From JAFDZW01 sp038229915 (GTDB lineage Bacteria > Bacteroidota > Ignavibacteria > Palsa-1295): a stretch of DNA of 44,044 nucleotides. The stretch's first letter is position 1. Every line of letters begins with the position of its first letter. Below are positions 33,771 through 41,981 of this stretch, one piece after another. The notes beneath the pieces were generated by a model. The model searched no databases and was not told the origin of the DNA. It saw only the letters and a list, made by a program, of their open reading frames with translations. The stretch spans positions 1 through 44,044 of the forward strand of contig JBBRNY010000009.1 of assembly GCA_038229915.1 (NCBI GenBank). The letters run 5' to 3'. Made by a program: the position numbers and the translations under genes.

Positions 33771-34787
33771 ATGAAAAATTTTCTTCTTATCCTTTGCCTC
33801 TGCTTTTTGTCATCGGTTGTTGGTGCACAACCTTTATTAACCGGAGCTTCCATACCCACGAATCTTTTGCGACACCCCGCACAGAGGCATACAAAGAATA
33901 CTAACACGCTCCCACAAAGTATTCAGTCAACACAGGCATACAAGTATTTTGACGAAACACTTCCTATTTATGATTGGACCATCGGTGGGGTCTATAATCC
34001 TTTGCTGATGATCAATTTTGCGGAGCGCATCACGTTGTCTTCGAATGTTGGATATGTTGATTCAGTTATTATTACGTTCGACAATGTTACGAGTGATTCG
34101 ATCTCGGTAGTGCTCGTTCAGGATACACTCTATGAAACACAACCGGGCACATTTTACCGTCTTTTAAATATATTTGACGCAAGTCTGGTCCCGTTTGCCG
34201 AAGTACGAGTCGCAAAAGCTGATATCAATATTGGGCAACCTACGACGGTGTTGTTTTCGCACGTCCAAGTCCCTCAAGAATTTTTCGTGGGACTACCAAT
34301 CGAGCTCGATCAATCAACATCGACGATAAGCCCCTTTACCGTACGAGGGGATAGAGGACCCACTCATGCTCGAACAACAGAAAATGCTCGTTCTGCTGCA
34401 GCGGGTATTACTCAAACTCAAGTAACTTATTCCATTCTTCTTGACAGCACTTTCGTACCTAATGGCGAAACAGACCCGATCTATTCCAATCTCTATATTA
34501 CTGCGTATGTTAGTACGTCGGCAAGCAGTGTTGCAAGTTCAACTTCATCACAAAACACATTATCTGCATATCCAAACCCATGTAACACACACACTACATT
34601 CTTTTCCAATGATCAAAATTTCTCCGGTGGAGATATTGAATTATTCGACATCTACGGAAGAATGGTACTGAAACAGCGTGTCGATCAAAATGACATCGAT
34701 TGTTCACAGTTGCCATCAGGGGTGTACCGCGCCATTACACGTTCTGCGGGTGTATTACAGAGTATGTCCCTTACTGTTGTGCATTAA
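33771..34787 (+). CDS. T9SS-type sorted secreted protein
   Basis: This encodes 338 residues from the ATG at 33771; a GTG 62 codons upstream is open but the added part lacks signal character and runs antisense through the protease 5' end. The signal peptide (MKNFLLILCLCF) is cleaved near V-G-A-Q. The body contains beta-strand-rich sequence with F-A-E-R-I-T-L and V-D-S-V-I-I-T-F, possibly a jelly-roll, but no known enzyme motif. The C-terminal ~75 residues match a T9SS sorting domain: A-Y-P-N-P-C-N, I-E-L-F-D-I-Y-G-R and L-P-S-G-V-Y. The protein is likely exported through T9SS. It is divergent from the protease gene and followed 21 bp later by a small lipoprotein gene. Confidence 0.83.
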   Translation: MKNFLLILCLCFLSSVVGAQPLLTGASIPTNLLRHPAQRHTKNTNTLPQSIQSTQAYKYFDETLPIYDWTIGGVYNPLLMINFAERITLSSNVGYVDSVIITFDNVTSDSISVVLVQDTLYETQPGTFYRLLNIFDASLVPFAEVRVAKADINIGQPTTVLFSHVQVPQEFFVGLPIELDQSTSTISPFTVRGDRGPTHARTTENARSAAAGITQTQVTYSILLDSTFVPNGETDPIYSNLYITAYVSTSASSVASSTSSQNTLSAYPNPCNTHTTFFSNDQNFSGGDIELFDIYGRMVLKQRVDQNDIDCSQLPSGVYRAITRSAGVLQSMSLTVVH

Positions 34788-34808
34788 TATCTAATATTTT
34801 TTATACTT

Positions 34809-35108
34809 ATGAAACGCAAACTCTCTCTATTCTCAATTTTGGTAATTACGATGTTCATCGGTTGTGCCGATACGGTAAAAATTGTGAAATTTGATACACG
34901 TCCCGAAGCTCCGTTCAAAGGTGATAGTGTAACGCTGTATTGGATCGTCCAGAATGCAACAGAAGTCACACTCGATGATATGCCGGTTGCAAAAGATAGT
35001 GGTGGTTATCGAGTGTTGTTGAATGATAGTCGAACATTTACCCTCAAAGCAAAAAATTCGCAATCGGAGAGAACAAATAATTTGAATATTATTGCAAGGA
35101 TGAGATAA
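34809..35108 (+). CDS. Small lipoprotein with immunoglobulin-like fold (hypothetical)
   Basis: This 99-residue protein has a lipoprotein signal ending in F-I-G-C. The mature ~80 residues contain strand patterns (S-V-T-L-Y-W-I-V-Q-N-A-T-E-V-T-L-D near the middle, then F-T-L-K-A-K-N) typical of a single immunoglobulin-like domain of the kind found in many envelope lipoproteins. No catalytic residue pattern is visible. It lies 21 bp downstream of the T9SS cargo gene and converges with the OmpA-family gene, 20 bp away. Confidence 0.65.
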   Translation: MKRKLSLFSILVITMFIGCADTVKIVKFDTRPEAPFKGDSVTLYWIVQNATEVTLDDMPVAKDSGGYRVLLNDSRTFTLKAKNSQSERTNNLNIIARMR

Positions 35109-35128
35109 GCCGAATGGTCGGTGATGTT

Positions 35129-36658
35129 TTATTTGGTGGTAAGAATTCTAAACTCGACGCGCCTATTTTTTGCTTTTCCTTCCTCGGTTTCATTCGGTGC
35201 GATCGCTCGTTCCGATCCGAAACCTTCTGAAGAGAGACGTTGCGGATCAATCGCTTTACCGATCAAATACAAAACTACCGATCTTGCTCGTGCTAACGAG
35301 AGCGATTTATTATGAACGGTACTCCCGGTCGAATCAGTATGACCTTCGATAGAAACACGAAGAGAAGTATCTTGAGAGAGGATTGATGCAAGTCGGTTGA
35401 GCTCAGCAAATGATACCGGAAGTAATGTTGCTTGGTCGGTCTCGAAAAAAATATTATTCAATCGTATCACAGCATTCTCTTTGATCTTGACGAGCACCAA
35501 TTGTTTTTCGATCACCGAAAACGCCTTTACATCTTTGCCATCGAATCGCTCGCTTGTTGGGAGGTAACCACTGTGCGTTGCGAAAATGGCATAAGACTCG
35601 CCTGCCGGTAGCGTGATCTGATACTCACCACTCGATGGGTCGCTATGAGCAAGCCCAAGCGTTTTGCCATCGCTCAAACGTTCATACCGAATTTCAGCAT
35701 CAAGAGGTTTATTGTTCTCGTCAGTGACCGTGCCTTTTATCAACGTTACCTGAGTCATTCGCGGCGGCGCAGCAGTACGATAAATATCGGTTTGATCGTT
35801 CTTATCTTTTCGCCAAACAAAATACGCAAATTCTCCTTTCGCATCTTCGGTGTAGTAAGTTGTTCTTCCACTGCGATTAAAATTTGCCCCGAGATGCTCC
35901 GGCTTCGACCAATGCTTCCAACTATCATCAAGCCGTTCTGCTCGCCAAACATCTACTTCGCCAATATTGCCCGGGCGGTCACTCGAAAAATAGAGCGTCT
36001 TCCCATTGGCGGCGAGATATGGTGTAATTTCATCACTACTGGAATTGATCTCAGGTCCAAGCCAGATCGGCGGAGCCCAAGTATCAGTTGCTTCATCAAG
36101 AAAGCTCACGTAAAGATCGCGCCCGCCCATCGACGAGTCGCGTTGTACACTCATAATGAGTGTACGTTGGTCAGGTCCGAAGCTATAATCAGTAATAGCA
36201 CCCTGTACATTGAGTAATTGAATATGAATTGGTTTAGGGATCGACCAACCGTCTTTCGTACGGTGCGACACCATGACCCGATCTTCAGGCGGTGTGTCTG
36301 CCCTGAGTTTACCCACAAGATAGAGTGTGTTGTTATCAGGTGTCACACTTGTGACGGCGATCCCATAACGAGAACGAAGATGACCGGTCAATATTTCAGC
36401 CGGATAGAAAACATCGTCTTTTCCATGATAACTGCGCCAAATGTCTATCACGATCTCTCCATCAAGCCCCATACGAGGACGAGTAAAGTAGAGCGTCCGA
36501 CCATCGATCGAGATCACGGGTAACACTTCGCTTTGCAGAGGATCATTTACTTCCGGCGAAAGTTTTTCAATGTTCGGTTGCGCGAGAACTACGTTCGAAC
36601 ACAATTCGATACAGAGAAGTATTACAAGAGCAATAAAACGATAGCGATGGGTTTTCAT
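35129..36658 (-). CDS. OmpA-family protein with PD40 propeller and regulatory domain (PorE-like)
   Basis: This encodes 509 residues from the ATG at 36656-36658; a 7-codon upstream extension is ignored because MKTHRYRF starts a good signal peptide (cleavage near V-L-A-Q). PD40/WD40-like blades lie at about 45-290 (S-I-D-G-R-T-L-Y-F-T, A-A-N-G-K-T-L-Y-F-S-S-D-R-P-G). A carboxypeptidase-regulatory-like domain is at about 303-375 (G-T-V-T-D-E-N-N-K-P-L) and an OmpA peptidoglycan-binding domain at about 400-505 (E-G-H-T-D-S-T-G-S...R-R-V-E-F). This order matches PorE of the Porphyromonas T9SS except that the N-terminal TPRs and lipid anchor are missing. The role is inferred: a periplasmic link between peptidoglycan and an outer-membrane complex. 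Confidence 0.82.
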   Translation of the reverse strand: MKTHRYRFIALVILLCIELCSNVVLAQPNIEKLSPEVNDPLQSEVLPVISIDGRTLYFTRPRMGLDGEIVIDIWRSYHGKDDVFYPAEILTGHLRSRYGIAVTSVTPDNNTLYLVGKLRADTPPEDRVMVSHRTKDGWSIPKPIHIQLLNVQGAITDYSFGPDQRTLIMSVQRDSSMGGRDLYVSFLDEATDTWAPPIWLGPEINSSSDEITPYLAANGKTLYFSSDRPGNIGEVDVWRAERLDDSWKHWSKPEHLGANFNRSGRTTYYTEDAKGEFAYFVWRKDKNDQTDIYRTAAPPRMTQVTLIKGTVTDENNKPLDAEIRYERLSDGKTLGLAHSDPSSGEYQITLPAGESYAIFATHSGYLPTSERFDGKDVKAFSVIEKQLVLVKIKENAVIRLNNIFFETDQATLLPVSFAELNRLASILSQDTSLRVSIEGHTDSTGSTVHNKSLSLARARSVVLYLIGKAIDPQRLSSEGFGSERAIAPNETEEGKAKNRRVEFRILTTK

Positions 36659-36748
36659 ACTAATTATAGATAACACCATTGAGCCTATTTTGTCTCCAGA
36701 TGGTACTTTTTTAAAAGATTATTCTTCAATGAACAGTGTTATTTTCTT

Positions 36749-39700
36749 ATGATAAATTTTTCTATGAAGCTTGTTGCCGTAATCCTGTTGCTGGTCGGTT
36801 TTACCATCTCGACCGTGGCGTTTTCTGATGGTATTGATACCGCAGGCAAACATCATCGTGTGCATCGTAAGTATCATCATCACACAAAAAAACACACCAA
36901 AAAAGTTGTTGTCAAAAAGAAGACAAAAACGAAAACAACCGTGCGCACCCAACCGCCGCTCAAGCGCAACTACCCTGTTCCGGGTGCCGGTGGTGGCGAA
37001 GACCGTAATGATGATTGGTATCGCCATCGTGCACTACCAAATGATGATATAGATCCTGCATATTATACGAATGCACTCGAGCAAGCGCGGAAGATACCAG
37101 TCTATCGCCGAGGCGGAAAAAATACTCCTCTGGCTTCAATGAATTGGCAATGTGTTGGGCCATATACTATTGGCGGACGTGTGACCTCAATTGCAACACA
37201 TCCTACCGATTCAAATACTTTTTATGTCGGCGCCGCGGCAGGCGGACTCTGGAAAACTTCCGATCACGGTAATAGTTGGCTCTCTCTTACCGATACTTTT
37301 CCGATGCTCTCTGTCGGTTGCATTACCATTGATGCAAAAGACCCGAAAACGATCTATATTGGAATGGGCGAATGCAATGCCAGCGCGGACTCTTACCCTG
37401 GCAATGGTATTTGGAGAAGTGAAAATGATGGGGTATCTTGGACGTACCTCGGGCTTGCCGCTACACAATATATTTCGAAGATCATTATCGATCCATCAAA
37501 TCGGAATATCCTCTATGTTTGTGCACCGGGACCGACAAGTATTGCAGATTCGAATCGTGGCATCTGGAAGTCAACAGATTTTGGAAATACTTGGACACGC
37601 TCGCTCTTAGTGAGAGTTTCAAAAACAAAAACTGCTTCATCGGTGCCAATGAGCGACCTCGTGATAAACCCTCAGGACAATCTTGATCTGGTTGCCGCAA
37701 CATGGCAGCATATTGATTTTAATATTGCCACCTCACCACAAACAGGGCTTTGGCGCACCAGAGATGGCGGGCTGAATTGGATTCGAATTGATTCGCTTCC
37801 TGCAACAAACTATCCGAACGGATTCAAATCAAAACGCTTGGCTCGTACCTCGCTCTTTTGGGCAAACACTACTGGAAAACCAACACTCTATTCAGTCGTT
37901 TCAAAAGTTGATAAAAATATCCAAACAGGTTTTAATCTTGATGAAAATCTTTTCGGGATCTTTAAGACTACAGATCCTGAATCAGGATGGCAGATCGTGC
38001 TCGACTCCACATTTCGAATTCCATTTCTCGGAAATAATATTGACAGCATTGATCTGTTCAATCACCAAGGTGGCTACAATAATTTTATTACCGGAAACCC
38101 AAAACGCCCAGATGAACTCTATGTCGGTGGCATAGATATTATCCGTACCACCGATGCCGGTGCGCATTGGAAAAATATTTCAGATGGGTATATTCATTAT
38201 TTTAATAATAGTCGTGACCAACATTCCGATCAGCATGCAGTTGCAATTACTGCTGCGGCTTCGGGCAACGATCTGCTTAACGGTTCTGACGGCGGTGTTT
38301 TTCACACAACCGATTTCGGTGCAAACTGGAAACAACTCAAGGGACTTCCTATTACGATGTTCTATCATCTTGAACCATGGGTTGCAGGTATGACTTCACT
38401 CGGGAATACATTCCCTGCTGATTCGATAAAACTCATAGGTGGCACACAAGATAACGGAACAAACGCTCACGGATTTAGCCCAAATACTGATTGGGATTGG
38501 ATCAATCGTGGCGACGGAGGTGAATCGCAGACGCATCCGACCAATCCGAACATCCTCATCACATCGCTTCAACTCGGAAAGATATTTGTTCGCACAACAC
38601 TTGATTCATTGCGTCCGAATTTAAAGTCAGACGACGGCAAACTCGACCCGAATCCGAAAAAGTGGATCGACCTTTCAAAGATCGCACAACGTCGGGGCAT
38701 TACCGATTCGTCTGAACCGTGCGCTTTTATACCTCCGGTAGTTCTTGATAGGGAAAATCCTACCGAGCTCTACACCGGAAGACTTCGAGTATATAAAACT
38801 ATTTTTGATTATAGCAACCCTGATAGTGGTACGGTGATCAAACTATGGTCACCACAACTCGCCGGACAACCGAACAACTTGAAGCAATGGTATTTTGGTG
38901 ACATCGGCGGGCTATCACTCGGTGCACCTGACGCGCGAGGTCGTCGGATGATCTGGGCAGCGGCATATCTTGGTGGCAAAGCGATCTGGAGAACAACCGT
39001 AGATGAAACACTCTCGATAGACAGTATGCCGAAATGGATTCGTGCTGACAACGGGCTCCCGAATGCCTATCCCAATCTGATAGTTGCTGACCGCAGCGAT
39101 TCCCTTACAGCATTTGTGGCGTTCTCGGGTTCGATCGCTGATGCAACGGGGCATATTTTCAAAACGATTGATGGCGGAAAAAATTGGACAAAGATCGGTG
39201 TCGGTTTACCAAATATTTCCGTAAATGCATTAGTGATCGATTCGCTCGCTGAAAATAATGATCCCCTCAAGAAAAACCAATTCTTGATCGCGGGTACTGA
39301 TGTCGGAGTCTTTGGAACAACCGATGGTGGTGCGCATTGGTATCAACTTGGAGTGAACATTCCGCATTTGGTTGTAGGAACACTCGTCACCTATAAGAAC
39401 TGGCTCGTCGCGGGCACTCACGGCCGATCAGCGTGGGCACTTGACATCACTGATTTTTCTTCACAACTTCAAGGTGATGTTACTGATCGCAGTTCAGCAT
39501 CTTCGGCTCTGACGATCAATGCAGTGTATCCAAATCCTGCGCATGGTAGTGTTCGTGTCAATATCACTGATAATGAGCAAAGTGGACATTCGATAGAGTT
39601 GTTCAATGCAAACGGGACGATTGTGTTGCATTCAATGATGAGCGGCAAGGAAGCCGAGATCGTATTTCCGACCGGATTGTCATCGGGTACGTATGTTCTT

Positions 39701-39757
39701 CGAGTGACCAATAAGAGCGGCAACTCCGTACAACAACTATTAGAGATCGTGAAATAA
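36749..39757 (+). CDS. T9SS-secreted sortilin/BNR-type beta-propeller protein with His/Lys-rich N-terminus
   Basis: This encodes 1002 residues from the ATG at 36749; Met6 (36764) is an equally plausible start with a good signal peptide (M-K-L-V-A-V-I-L-L-L). After the signal comes a strongly basic segment at about 28-60 with two His clusters (H-H-R-V-H-R-K-Y-H-H-H) and K-rich runs. The body has at least eight Asp-boxes (T-S-D-H-G-N-S-W, S-T-D-F-G-N-T-W, T-R-D-G-G-L-N-W, T-T-D-G-G-A-H-W) indicating one or two sialidase/VPS10-like propellers. A T9SS sorting domain ends the protein (V-Y-P-N-P-A-H-G, I-E-L-F-N-A-N-G, L-S-S-G-T-Y-V-L-R-V). Catalytic residues of a true sialidase were not seen. Likely a surface or secreted binding or glycan-active protein. 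Confidence 0.85.
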   Translation: MINFSMKLVAVILLLVGFTISTVAFSDGIDTAGKHHRVHRKYHHHTKKHTKKVVVKKKTKTKTTVRTQPPLKRNYPVPGAGGGEDRNDDWYRHRALPNDDIDPAYYTNALEQARKIPVYRRGGKNTPLASMNWQCVGPYTIGGRVTSIATHPTDSNTFYVGAAAGGLWKTSDHGNSWLSLTDTFPMLSVGCITIDAKDPKTIYIGMGECNASADSYPGNGIWRSENDGVSWTYLGLAATQYISKIIIDPSNRNILYVCAPGPTSIADSNRGIWKSTDFGNTWTRSLLVRVSKTKTASSVPMSDLVINPQDNLDLVAATWQHIDFNIATSPQTGLWRTRDGGLNWIRIDSLPATNYPNGFKSKRLARTSLFWANTTGKPTLYSVVSKVDKNIQTGFNLDENLFGIFKTTDPESGWQIVLDSTFRIPFLGNNIDSIDLFNHQGGYNNFITGNPKRPDELYVGGIDIIRTTDAGAHWKNISDGYIHYFNNSRDQHSDQHAVAITAAASGNDLLNGSDGGVFHTTDFGANWKQLKGLPITMFYHLEPWVAGMTSLGNTFPADSIKLIGGTQDNGTNAHGFSPNTDWDWINRGDGGESQTHPTNPNILITSLQLGKIFVRTTLDSLRPNLKSDDGKLDPNPKKWIDLSKIAQRRGITDSSEPCAFIPPVVLDRENPTELYTGRLRVYKTIFDYSNPDSGTVIKLWSPQLAGQPNNLKQWYFGDIGGLSLGAPDARGRRMIWAAAYLGGKAIWRTTVDETLSIDSMPKWIRADNGLPNAYPNLIVADRSDSLTAFVAFSGSIADATGHIFKTIDGGKNWTKIGVGLPNISVNALVIDSLAENNDPLKKNQFLIAGTDVGVFGTTDGGAHWYQLGVNIPHLVVGTLVTYKNWLVAGTHGRSAWALDITDFSSQLQGDVTDRSSASSALTINAVYPNPAHGSVRVNITDNEQSGHSIELFNANGTIVLHSMMSGKEAEIVFPTGLSSGTYVLRVTNKSGNSVQQLLEIVK

Positions 39758-39761
39758 TAAA

Positions 39762-39790
39762 CAATAGCTCCGACTTGGTCGGAGCTATTG
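39762..39790. terminator. Bidirectional hairpin terminator between the sortilin-like gene and the flavoprotein gene
   Basis: CAATAGCTCCGAC and GTCGGAGCTATTG form a perfect 13-bp stem with loop TTG between two convergent genes. On the minus strand the stem is followed by TTTATTATTTC. Confidence 0.8.
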
Positions 39791-39797
39791 CGATTGG

Positions 39798-40736
39798 TTA
39801 TGGCAATCTACTTTTTGTTTTCTCGTAGATCTCGATAAATCTTTTCACAACTTCTTCGGCAGTAATAATATCATTTACTAAACCGGATGACTGCCCCATC
39901 TCCAATTCACCTTCATTAATATCGCCCTCGAACATCCCGAGCATTTCACGCTTTTTTCCGAGCAACGCTAATTCTTCGTCACGAGTAGCACCTGAGGTTT
40001 CGGCTTCGAATGCCCGAAGTGCAAACGCATTTTTCTTTAATCTTGCAGGAGCAATTCGTTTTAGTGTTAAGATCGTTGCCGAGTCATCCGCATCAACGAT
40101 CGCTTGCTTGAAGTGTTGGTGAGCGCTTGCTTCGATGGTTGCGGCGAACCTTGTCCCAACCTGCACTGCTTGAGCTCCCAATGCCAACGCGGCAAGCATC
40201 TGACGGCCATCGGCAATACCACCGGCGGCGATTACCGGAACACTTACTGCATCGACAACTTGTGGCACCAAACACATCGTCGTGATCTCATCGATGCCAT
40301 TATGTCCGCCCGCTTCAAAACCTTCGGCTATCACCGCATCGCATCCAGCTTCGACAGCTTTCTTTGCGTGTTTGACACTTGCAACAACGTGCGCCAAAAA
40401 GCAACCGGAGTTCTTTAATTTCTCGGCATAGACTCTCGGGCTTCCGGCACTCGTGAAAACGATCTTGATACCCTCTTCGATCGTGACACGCACAAGCTCC
40501 TCGACATCACCGCGGATCAGAGGAATATTTACCCCGATCTGCGCTGCAACTTCGGTAGCTTTCGCTTTTCGGATGTGTTCGCGGAGAAGCTCTGGCTTCA
40601 TCGAGCCTGCCCCGATCAACCCCAACGCACCGGCTCGTGCCGCGGCGATCGCAAGATTTGCACCGCTCGTCCAAACCATCCCGGCTTGGACTATCGGGTA
40701 TTTGATGCCCAGTTGACGTGTTAATGCTGTTTCCAT
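39798..40736 (-). CDS. Nitronate monooxygenase / 2-nitropropane dioxygenase-type flavoprotein
   Basis: This 312-residue TIM-barrel FMN protein has P-I-V-Q-A-G-M near residues 14-20, S-A-G-S-P near 96-100, the hallmark E-G-x-E-A-G-G-H-x-G (A-E-G-F-E-A-G-G-H-N-G) and the phosphate-binding A-A-G-G-I-A-D-G plus G-A-Q-A-V-Q-V-G-T-R-F. These motifs are shared by nitronate monooxygenases and by FabK, the flavin enoyl-ACP reductase, and the sequence alone does not separate the two with certainty. No fatty-acid genes adjoin it. A TAnnTTTG box ends 5 bp before the ATG. Confidence 0.85.
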   Translation of the reverse strand: METALTRQLGIKYPIVQAGMVWTSGANLAIAAARAGALGLIGAGSMKPELLREHIRKAKATEVAAQIGVNIPLIRGDVEELVRVTIEEGIKIVFTSAGSPRVYAEKLKNSGCFLAHVVASVKHAKKAVEAGCDAVIAEGFEAGGHNGIDEITTMCLVPQVVDAVSVPVIAAGGIADGRQMLAALALGAQAVQVGTRFAATIEASAHQHFKQAIVDADDSATILTLKRIAPARLKKNAFALRAFEAETSGATRDEELALLGKKREMLGMFEGDINEGELEMGQSSGLVNDIITAEEVVKRFIEIYEKTKSRLP

Positions 40737-40741
40737 TGCTT

Positions 40742-40749
40742 CAAAAATA
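40742..40749 (-). promoter_or_regulatory. TAnnTTTG -7 promoter-like box for the flavoprotein gene
   Basis: The minus strand reads TATTTTTG, 5 bp upstream of the ATG, so the transcript would be almost leaderless. No -33 element was recognised. Confidence 0.3.
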
Positions 40750-40846
40750 CGGGAATTGGAGAATTGAGAAAGTAAATCGCAAAAAACTTCACCACAACAG
40801 AAAGTCCTTTTGAAGCAAAACCGAGTGGCGAAGGCAAAAAATTGAG

Positions 40847-40854
40847 TAATTTTG
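40847..40854 (+). promoter_or_regulatory. TAnnTTTG -7 promoter-like box for the two-repeat lipoprotein gene
   Basis: The plus strand reads TAATTTTG, 23 bp before the ATG at 40878, which fits a short leader. No convincing -33 TTG was found. Confidence 0.35.
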
Positions 40855-40877
40855 TAATCTATAATATCCCTATAAAT

Positions 40878-41900
40878 ATGTTAAAACGCGCAATACTCAC
40901 ATTACCACTTTTAACACTTGCACTTCTCGTCGCAAGCTGTGGAAAGAAAACTGAAGATATGACTCCGGTTCAGCCGGGCGAAACGATCACTTTTAAGGAT
41001 CAAGTTTATAAATTCTCCTTTAAGGCACCGAAAGCTTGGGTTGCTGAATCTACCCCTGGCAAAAGCACAAGCTATTTTTCTACACAAGCGAGTGAAGTTC
41101 GCTTTCAGAAATTTACTGAAGGTGAATTCGGCGCTAAAGTTGAAGTCGGCGTGAAAGACGGCATGACCAAAGAAGCCGCCGTCGAGGATTACAAAAAAAG
41201 TATGGAAGGCATTACCTTCTCAGCCTCTGAGCCTGCAACACTTGGCGGACAACCTGCACTGAAAGTAAGCTTTAATACCGGCACCGACGCTGACGCCTAT
41301 ATGGGCTATCGAATTTATTCGAACAAAGATTCGATCGTCACCTACTTCGAAGCCGCTACATTCGGCAAAGGAAGAATGGATAAATACAAAGCGGTATTTG
41401 ATCTTGCAGAACAGTCAGTAACGCTTGGGTATGTGCTCAATCTCAAGAGTGGTAAGATCGACAGTGCCACGATGGATCAGCTCAAGAAAGAAGCAATGCC
41501 ATCAGCAAATATGTCGAATTATAGCGGCAACGGATATACCATTCAATACCCTGATAATTTCAATACCCAAGCAACATCCAAAGGCATGAAATTTGAAGGT
41601 GATTGGAAAGGCGCTTCGATCATCGTTGACGGAATACCTTCGAACGGCCTCGACCTTGCGAAATTTGCTTCCGAGAACTCGAAGAATAATTACGGCAATG
41701 CTCCTGTACAAAACGCAACCGTCGGCAGCGAAGCAGGAAAAATGATCAATTACTCTGTTGTTTCGAGTGTAAGTTCACGAGCCTATTTTGTTGTTCGTGG
41801 TGCAAATGCCTATCGCATTACGATCAACTGGCCGAAGGAAATGGAAAGTTCGTTCAAACCGGTATTCGAGAAATCGGTTGCGAGCTTCAAACTAAAATAA
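40878..41900 (+). CDS. Two-repeat lipoprotein, unknown function (PsbP/DUF1795-like fold?)
   Basis: This encodes 340 residues from the ATG at 40878. An upstream ATG at 40842 would add 12 residues, but it overlaps the promoter-like box and the start used here gives the better signal. The lipobox is V-A-S-C, so the protein should be an envelope lipoprotein. Two similar mature halves each begin with a short aromatic strand before a Pro (Y-K-F-S-F-K-A-P-K-A-W, then Y-T-I-Q-Y-P-D-N-F) and end with a long helix. This recalls the PsbP/Mog1-like fold of small bacterial lipoproteins, but that is pattern reading only. A hairpin terminator follows before dapD. Confidence 0.7.
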   Translation: MLKRAILTLPLLTLALLVASCGKKTEDMTPVQPGETITFKDQVYKFSFKAPKAWVAESTPGKSTSYFSTQASEVRFQKFTEGEFGAKVEVGVKDGMTKEAAVEDYKKSMEGITFSASEPATLGGQPALKVSFNTGTDADAYMGYRIYSNKDSIVTYFEAATFGKGRMDKYKAVFDLAEQSVTLGYVLNLKSGKIDSATMDQLKKEAMPSANMSNYSGNGYTIQYPDNFNTQATSKGMKFEGDWKGASIIVDGIPSNGLDLAKFASENSKNNYGNAPVQNATVGSEAGKMINYSVVSSVSSRAYFVVRGANAYRITINWPKEMESSFKPVFEKSVASFKLK

Positions 41901-41920
41901 AAATTCTCTCATAAGATGAT

Positions 41921-41957
41921 CGGGCGTTCTGATGTAAGTCGGGACGCCCGTTCTTAT
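41921..41957 (+). terminator. Hairpin terminator between the lipoprotein gene and dapD
   Basis: CGGGCGTTC and GGACGCCCG form a 9-bp stem (one G-T pair) with a 12-nt loop, followed by TTCTTATT. It lies within an upstream extension of the dapD frame, which argues for the later dapD start. Confidence 0.7.
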
Positions 41958-41981
41958 TCACAGAAAATTGTTTTATCAAAG

